A stretch of 18,596 nt of DNA. Origin: JAZKFT01 sp043760535 (GTDB taxonomy: Bacteria; Bacteroidota; Bacteroidia; Chitinophagales; Chitinophagaceae). Location: the NCBI GenBank assembly GCA_043760535.1, contig JAYUOV010000059.1, positions 1-18,596 on the forward strand, given 5' to 3'. A model generated the notes under the pieces. It worked only from the letters and a program-made list of their open reading frames with translations, made no database searches and was not told the origin of the DNA. Positions 14,101 to 18,596 of this stretch are shown here, in pieces (position 1 is the stretch's first letter; every line of letters begins with the position of its first letter). The position numbers and the translations under genes are program-made.

Positions 14101-16553
14101 TTAAAATAGCGAAGGAGCATTTGCCCAATGTATATATTACCGCCACACTTTTTAAACCACACGAAGTAAGCGACATGCCATTAACCGTGGCCAATGGTTT
14201 TAAAAGTATAAAGGTGGATGAAGCAACCCGAAAAATAGATGTACAGATTACCGCACAGAAAACGGTGCGTAGCCGAACCCACCAAAAGGTAACGGTAAAA
14301 GCTGCTGCAGGCTCCATGGTAACATTAGCTGCTGTGGATAATGGCGTACTGCAGGTAAGCGATTTTAAAACACCAGATCCATACAATTTCTTTTACCAAA
14401 AAAGAGCATTGGAAGTAAATGGTTACAATATTTACCCATTACTGTTTCCGGAAATACGTGGCAAAATGAGCAGCACCGGTGGCGATGGTTACGATTTGGA
14501 AAGAAGGGTAAACCCGATAAGGAATAACCGGGTAAAACTGGTAAGTTACTGGAGTGGTATTTCGCAAGCCAACAGTAGCGGCGATGCAAGTTTCGAATTT
14601 GATATACCTCAGTTTAGCGGCGAAATAAGACTGATGGCCGTGGCCGCAAAAGCCAATTCCTTTGGCTCTAATGATGCATTGATGGCAGTGGCTGACCCAA
14701 TCGTTTTAAGTACCGCTTTGCCAAGATTTATTTCTCCAGGCGATACCGTTTCGGTGCCAGTTACCATTACCAACACTACCAATAAAGCCACAACGGCTTC
14801 GGCCAAACTAAGTGTGGCTTCGCCTTTGCAGGTATTTGGTACCAACGCACAAAGTATAAACGTAGCGGCTAACAGTGAGGCTCAGGTGTTCTTTAAACTT
14901 TTTGCAGGCCCGGCCATTCAGGCATCAAAAATTACGGTGGAAGTAAATGGGTTGGGAGAGAAGTTTACCGATGAAACAGATATTATCATCCGCCCTGCAG
15001 CTTCGCTAATGAAACAAAATGGGGCTGGTTTTATAGATGCCAACAAAACCCAAACTATTACCCTTGGCCAGGATATATTTTTACCGGCTACTACCGGTTA
15101 TAGTTTGGTGGTAGGTAAATCGCCGGCTATTGAATTTGGTTCGCAGTTGCAAAGCCTGGTAGAATATCCTTTTGGCTGCACGGAGCAAACGATTTCGGCA
15201 GCCTTTCCACAACTCTATTTTGGCGACCTTAGCCAGTTGATAAATTTTCAGAAAGCGGCAACCGTATCGGCAAATGCTAATGTAACCGAGGCCATTAGAA
15301 AAATAAAAATGCGACAGTTGTATAATGGAGCCATTACACTTTGGGATCAGGAAGGAAGCGAAAACTGGTGGGCTACCATCTATGCCCTTCATTTTTTATA
15401 CGAAGCCAAAAGAGCTGGCTTTGATGTGGATAACGGATTAATAGAAGCTACAAAAAACTATACCATAAACCGGCTTAAAAGCAGGCAAACCATTCCATAC
15501 TATTACAACGGTAACCTGAATAAACAAATAGCACCCAAGGAAGTAGCCTATAGCCTGTATGTACTCGCTTTAATGAATAAGGCACAGACTAGTGTGATGA
15601 ATTATTATAAGCAAAACAGTAGCATACTAAGCCTTGATAGTAAGTACATGCTGAGTGCTGCATACGCATTAGCTGGCGATAAAAATAGCTTTAAACAACT
15701 GCTGCCTTCGGCATTTGCAGGCGAAGAAAGTGTGGCAGTTTTTGGTGGTAGTTTTTATAGCCATGTAAGAGATGAATCTATTGCCCTTAACTGTTTGATA
15801 GATGTGGATCCATCCAATCTTCAAATTGCTATTATGGCCAGGCATGTTGGTGCCAAGCTAAAAACCCAGCGCTACCTTAGTACCCAAGAAAATGCATTTG
15901 GATTTTTAGCTATGGGAAAACTGGCAAAGGCGGCCAATCAATCTAACATAACTGCTACTGTAAAAGTTGGCGGCAAAGAGATTGGTAAAATGACCAGCAA
16001 GGATCTAAGTTTTTCTGGTAAAGAAATTACCAGCCACAATGTAGAAATTACTACAACAGGCAGCGGAAGACTGTATTACTATTGGGTATCCGAAGGCATA
16101 GGCAATGGTACCCAATATGTAGAGGAAGATAAATTTATCCGGGTTCGCAAACGTTTCTTCGATCGCAACGGTATTGCTTTGGTAGGCACTACGTTTAAGC
16201 AAAACGACCTTATTATTGTAGCCCTCACTTTAGAAAATACTTATTCAACTCCTATAGAAAATATTGTGATTACCGATTTGTTACCTGCCGGTTTCGAAAT
16301 AGAAAACCCACGTACTAAAGAGATACCTGGCATGGATTGGATTAAAGATGCTACCACGCCCGATGCCCTAGATGTACGTGACGATCGGATTAATTTTTTT
16401 ACCAACCTTGGCAGTACAAAACAAACATTTTATTATGCGGTTAGGGCAGTTTCTCCCGGAAGTTATAAAATGGGTCCGGTAAGCGCCGACGCCATGTATA
16501 ATGGCGAATACCACAGTTACAATGGTGCACGGGTAATTCGTATTATGCAGTAA
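11142..16553 (+). CDS. Bacterial alpha-2-macroglobulin, lipoprotein with CxEQ thioester (YfhM/ECAM-like)
   Basis: This 1803-residue protein is predicted to be a broad-spectrum protease trap anchored in the envelope. The signal ends in a lipobox (LLYAC) with the acylated cysteine at C20. Macroglobulin domains follow. The MG2-type domain begins near residue 575 with DAYIYGERDMYRPGETIHAA. The A2M domain spans about 1137-1200, with WSGISQANSSGDASFEFDIP, IRLMAVAAKANSFG and LPRFISPGD. The thioester motif GCTEQ has C1346 and Q1349, the pair that forms the reactive bond, followed by an alpha/alpha-toroid domain (ENWWATIYALHFLYEAKRAG). The C-terminal domain has YYYWVSEGIG and ENIVITDLLPAGFEIENP. It is somewhat longer than the E. 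coli protein (about 1650). Residues 384-409 form an unusual acidic, Asn/Tyr-rich stretch that could be an exposed loop; it is too early in the chain to be assumed the bait region. It is divergent from pbpC, its usual partner. Confidence 0.95.
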   Translation: MKLLKQLTVALAAAMLLYACKSNTVQLEFTNAQGQVPQLTNLEFRFSKSLMPDSLLNRWDSADYISFSPAIPGKFRWEYPDKLVFSPAKPLLAATSYKATLNNALLKYSKLNSVKKADIAFHTADMQLVNSSIMWVGSSADTRSAQPQLDLYFNYPVAMDMLKDHLKIEVDGKEQNYSIATVSNDDKVSIRLIGFKVADKDYNGKVSILKGMVPDGGKNATTADIDEKIFVASPYKLIINDVQSNHDGSRGSIHIKCSQQVVEATIAPAIRFNPAIKFTTEVLDDGFTINSDQFDVTQTYEINVGKGLSGKLGGVMQELYTTNIGFGKLEPNISFMNSKGVYLSSKGAKNIDVKIVNVEKVKVIVSRIYENNILASQRYGYNPKEKSENDNNGEYYEGDYDEYGSSNNMVLGDVIMEKVIDTKTLPMYGNNRLFHFDIADQLPEFKGIYHIKLRSTDDYWVNDSRFISQSDIGLIAGEGNDKVIVFANSIKTSQPLNGITINVYGTNNQLLGMATTNGQGVAEVPVIKNDLAGFKPTMVIAKSKEDFNYLPFSTTRVGTSRFDVGGKRINSTGLDAYIYGERDMYRPGETIHAAVIIRDKLWNPMPDVPVKMKFVLPNGKELSTVRKTLNAQGAAEASVPLSTAAITGSYTMEVYTGNDVLLASKNIMIEEFLPDRIKVTAKLDKPFLLPGQSTNLSVNALNFFGPPAANRNYELEIQLAQKTFNSVNFNKYNFSLANQNTFFDKVTRQGKTDAGGNALEGYTVPEMFRNIGILQAKFYTTVFDETGRPVNRAQSLDIYTQDWFAGIADDGYGYYPLNQTIKFPLIALNKDDKLVEGAKVNVNIIKHEYRTVLTKSGDYFRYESQKEDKVVSIATVVLRGTDSYFSFIPNKPGNYEIRISKEGANNYVSKDFYSYGFWGNNDNAAFEVNTEGHIDIEVNKSDYKTGDNAKILFKTPFNGKMLVTTETDHVMSYQYLDAKNRSASMELKIAKEHLPNVYITATLFKPHEVSDMPLTVANGFKSIKVDEATRKIDVQITAQKTVRSRTHQKVTVKAAAGSMVTLAAVDNGVLQVSDFKTPDPYNFFYQKRALEVNGYNIYPLLFPEIRGKMSSTGGDGYDLERRVNPIRNNRVKLVSYWSGISQANSSGDASFEFDIPQFSGEIRLMAVAAKANSFGSNDALMAVADPIVLSTALPRFISPGDTVSVPVTITNTTNKATTASAKLSVASPLQVFGTNAQSINVAANSEAQVFFKLFAGPAIQASKITVEVNGLGEKFTDETDIIIRPAASLMKQNGAGFIDANKTQTITLGQDIFLPATTGYSLVVGKSPAIEFGSQLQSLVEYPFGCTEQTISAAFPQLYFGDLSQLINFQKAATVSANANVTEAIRKIKMRQLYNGAITLWDQEGSENWWATIYALHFLYEAKRAGFDVDNGLIEATKNYTINRLKSRQTIPYYYNGNLNKQIAPKEVAYSLYVLALMNKAQTSVMNYYKQNSSILSLDSKYMLSAAYALAGDKNSFKQLLPSAFAGEESVAVFGGSFYSHVRDESIALNCLIDVDPSNLQIAIMARHVGAKLKTQRYLSTQENAFGFLAMGKLAKAANQSNITATVKVGGKEIGKMTSKDLSFSGKEITSHNVEITTTGSGRLYYYWVSEGIGNGTQYVEEDKFIRVRKRFFDRNGIALVGTTFKQNDLIIVALTLENTYSTPIENIVITDLLPAGFEIENPRTKEIPGMDWIKDATTPDALDVRDDRINFFTNLGSTKQTFYYAVRAVSPGSYKMGPVSADAMYNGEYHSYNGARVIRIMQ

Positions 16554-16597
16554 TGAATGAGTATATAGTAAAATTCCCCTTGTACTTTCAATGCCCA

Positions 16598-18596
16598 ATG
16601 AAGTATAAAAAATTGAGGATTAAAAAATTTATAGTAAGCATACTGGCCATGGCTGGTATGCTTATTTTTTTTACCAATGCCATCGCTCAGCTTTCACTGC
16701 TTAACCATTTTAAATTTAAAACCTACACCACTAAAGATGGGCTCGCAGATAATACTATTCTAAAAATGGTAAAGGATAAAAGAGGGTTTTTATGGATAGC
16801 TACACATAATGGAATTAGCCGATTCGATGGGCTGCGGTTTAAAAATTATACCCATCTGCCTGCAGATACAACAAGCTTAAGGAGTATTTGGGTAACAGAT
16901 TTAATTATAGACGATAATAAAACCTTGTGGGCATCCACCGAAGGTGGGCTTTGCTATTACGACGAGAAATTCGATCGGTTTCGGTACATAAATACCAGCA
17001 CGGAAATACAGCTAATATACAAAGCACCATTATGCACAGGCCCTGATAAAACAATATGGATAGCATCTGAAAACGGGCTTAAGAAGGTAAATATTCTAAC
17101 CAAAAAATTCCAAAAAACCAGCCTCGATAGAATACCAGATCCACAAGCTGTTATTTGTGATAAAGATGGTAATATTCTAATAGGAACTAGGGGCTTTGGT
17201 ATTTTTTTATACAATACAAAAGCAAATACAACTAAGCAACTGAGTTTTGTCAGTTTGCCCCATAACGAACATATAATGTCATTTTATATGGATGAAGAAG
17301 GTATTTGGGCAGCCACAAGTGTCGGTTTATTGTTGATAAAAGATTATCAGCAAACGCAGTTGTACACAATCGGCGGTGCACTACTTACTGGTAAAAAGTT
17401 TGAACAGATTATGTGTATCAATAATTTTAAACCCTTAACAGGAGAAAAAAAATTACTGTGCGGAACCTACGATAAGAACTTTCTCTTGTTTGATAAAATA
17501 GAAAAAAAGTTTACTTATCGGTGGGATAACGAAAGTACTAATCCCGATAATCTTCCGGCAGGCATTTTTTATAGTCTATATTTTGATGGCAAAATATTTT
17601 GGGTGGGAACGGATTATGGACTTTGTAAACTTAATATTACCGAACAGGATTTCTTTACAACGGTAATTCCACATGTTAACATTGGCAATAATTTTCCATT
17701 GGTTAAAAATATTATTCCTGTTGCTGAAAAAAATAATCAGTATTGGATAACTATTGGTCATCCCTACGGCGGCATACTTTTATATGATGATGCGGCGAAA
17801 AAAGTAATAAAAGAAATACATACTGTTACAACAACACCCGGCCATAAGCCAGGAAGACATTACATAAATATGCTTGCAGCAAAATCTGGAAACCTTTATG
17901 TGCTTGCCGATTCTATGGTGGATTTATTTTCATCAGCTGGTGTGGCATTACATTCGTACCGGCTTCTAGTACAGGCATTTAGTATGGATGAAGATATGCT
18001 GGGGAACTTGTGGATTGGTACTGAAAATGGACTCATTTATTTAGATACCAAAACAAACAAACAGGTAGCATACAATTGCACTTTTAAAGGAACCGAAGTT
18101 GAGAACTCTTCTTTTTCACAGGCATTCAGATGTTCAGGCGTTTTTTGTGGTACTGGCAGCCTTATCTGGCTCACATCTATTAAGTATGGTCTATTTAGTT
18201 TTAATAAGATTGATAAAACTTTTACCCCACACCGGCAGCCATTTACAGGCTCTTACGAAACATTAAACCGATGTTCTGCACTATTGCCCGAAGGCCAAAA
18301 TATTTGGGTGAGTACCATGGCTGGTATTACTTGTTACGATACTAAAAAACAAATATTTACCAATTATAATAGCATCAATGGATTGAAAAGCACCTATGTG
18401 TATGATATTGATATCTCAACAAACGGTTTTATTTGGGGTAGAGGTAATGCAGGCATATTTTCCTTTAACCCGCAAAACAAAAAATTTAATAACTACACAA
18501 TGCCGCTAGGTTTTCTCGGGTCGCTTATTTACCAAAAGGTGAGTGCTTTAGGTAACAGTGTAGCAGTAGGTTTCGAAGGTGGTTATTCTGTTTTTG
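16598..18596 (+). CDS. Sensor protein with periplasmic beta-propeller (Reg_prop) repeats, N-terminal part only; probably a two-component histidine kinase
   Basis: Reading from the ATG at 16598 gives 666 codons with no stop to the right edge, so the C-terminus is missing. Residues 1-30 are a signal peptide (LIFFTNAIA, then Q). The rest is a string of propeller blades. The opening is canonical for Bacteroidota sensors (KTYTTKDGLADNTILKMVKD, then GFLWIATHNGISRFDGLRF). More blades read TLWASTEGGLCYYD, TIWIASENGL, FWVGTDYGLCKLN, LWIGTENGLIYLD and IWVSTMAGITCYD. Such regions usually lead through a Y_Y_Y domain and one membrane helix to a histidine kinase, either LytS-like or a hybrid with an AraC-type regulator. 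The output domain here is outside the window and cannot be named. An earlier ATG at 16591 is in another frame and stops at once. The start lies 44 bp after the alpha-2-macroglobulin stop, so read-through is possible. Confidence 0.85.
   Translation, partial: MKYKKLRIKKFIVSILAMAGMLIFFTNAIAQLSLLNHFKFKTYTTKDGLADNTILKMVKDKRGFLWIATHNGISRFDGLRFKNYTHLPADTTSLRSIWVTDLIIDDNKTLWASTEGGLCYYDEKFDRFRYINTSTEIQLIYKAPLCTGPDKTIWIASENGLKKVNILTKKFQKTSLDRIPDPQAVICDKDGNILIGTRGFGIFLYNTKANTTKQLSFVSLPHNEHIMSFYMDEEGIWAATSVGLLLIKDYQQTQLYTIGGALLTGKKFEQIMCINNFKPLTGEKKLLCGTYDKNFLLFDKIEKKFTYRWDNESTNPDNLPAGIFYSLYFDGKIFWVGTDYGLCKLNITEQDFFTTVIPHVNIGNNFPLVKNIIPVAEKNNQYWITIGHPYGGILLYDDAAKKVIKEIHTVTTTPGHKPGRHYINMLAAKSGNLYVLADSMVDLFSSAGVALHSYRLLVQAFSMDEDMLGNLWIGTENGLIYLDTKTNKQVAYNCTFKGTEVENSSFSQAFRCSGVFCGTGSLIWLTSIKYGLFSFNKIDKTFTPHRQPFTGSYETLNRCSALLPEGQNIWVSTMAGITCYDTKKQIFTNYNSINGLKSTYVYDIDISTNGFIWGRGNAGIFSFNPQNKKFNNYTMPLGFLGSLIYQKVSALGNSVAVGFEGGYSVF

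Overview
The window looks like part of a Bacteroidota chromosome, most likely a Chitinophagaceae-type lineage. This is inferred from protein content: an Oar/SusC-style TonB receptor with a carboxypeptidase-like N-terminal domain, a head-GIN (DUF2807) lipoprotein, a two-component-type sensor with a beta-propeller periplasmic region, and a lipoprotein alpha-2-macroglobulin. Start codons lack Shine-Dalgarno sequences, and the few recognisable promoter elements resemble the Bacteroidota -7 motif TAnnTTTG. I see no phage, IS, CRISPR, rRNA or tRNA.

Layout. Positions 1-2310 (minus) hold the N-terminal 770 codons of a TonB-dependent receptor that runs off the left edge. A 400-bp divergent intergenic region with a hairpin-rich candidate repeat separates it from ribBA (2711-3916, plus; riboflavin synthesis). 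A 305-bp spacer follows, with a REPIN-like palindromic element. Next come a stand-alone MurC/Mpl-type Mur ligase (4222-5598) and a TetA-like MFS exporter (5704-6915), both plus strand. A 498-bp gap with another candidate structured repeat leads to a head-GIN lipoprotein (7414-8136, plus). A 23-unit heptamer array fills the gap to the convergent pbpC (8364-10688, minus; penicillin-binding protein 1C). pbpC is divergent from a large lipoprotein alpha-2-macroglobulin (11142-16553, plus) with an intact CxEQ thioester motif. A sensor gene (16598 onward, plus) starts 44 bp later and runs off the right edge.

How the genes may work together. The best-supported functional pair is pbpC with the alpha-2-macroglobulin. 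In Proteobacteria these genes are neighbours and are thought to form an envelope defence and repair couple: one traps proteases that breach the outer membrane, the other patches peptidoglycan. Here they are divergent and share a 453-bp control region. The Mur-type ligase, exporter and TonB receptor are also envelope-related, but I see no evidence of a single pathway.

The most unusual signal is in the spacers. Several are built of 7-bp-period repeats that touch stop or start codons, and three other spacers carry palindromic or structured elements that look dispersed. I did not find a clearly new protein system. The non-coding repeats and the divergent Mur ligase are the parts most worth following.
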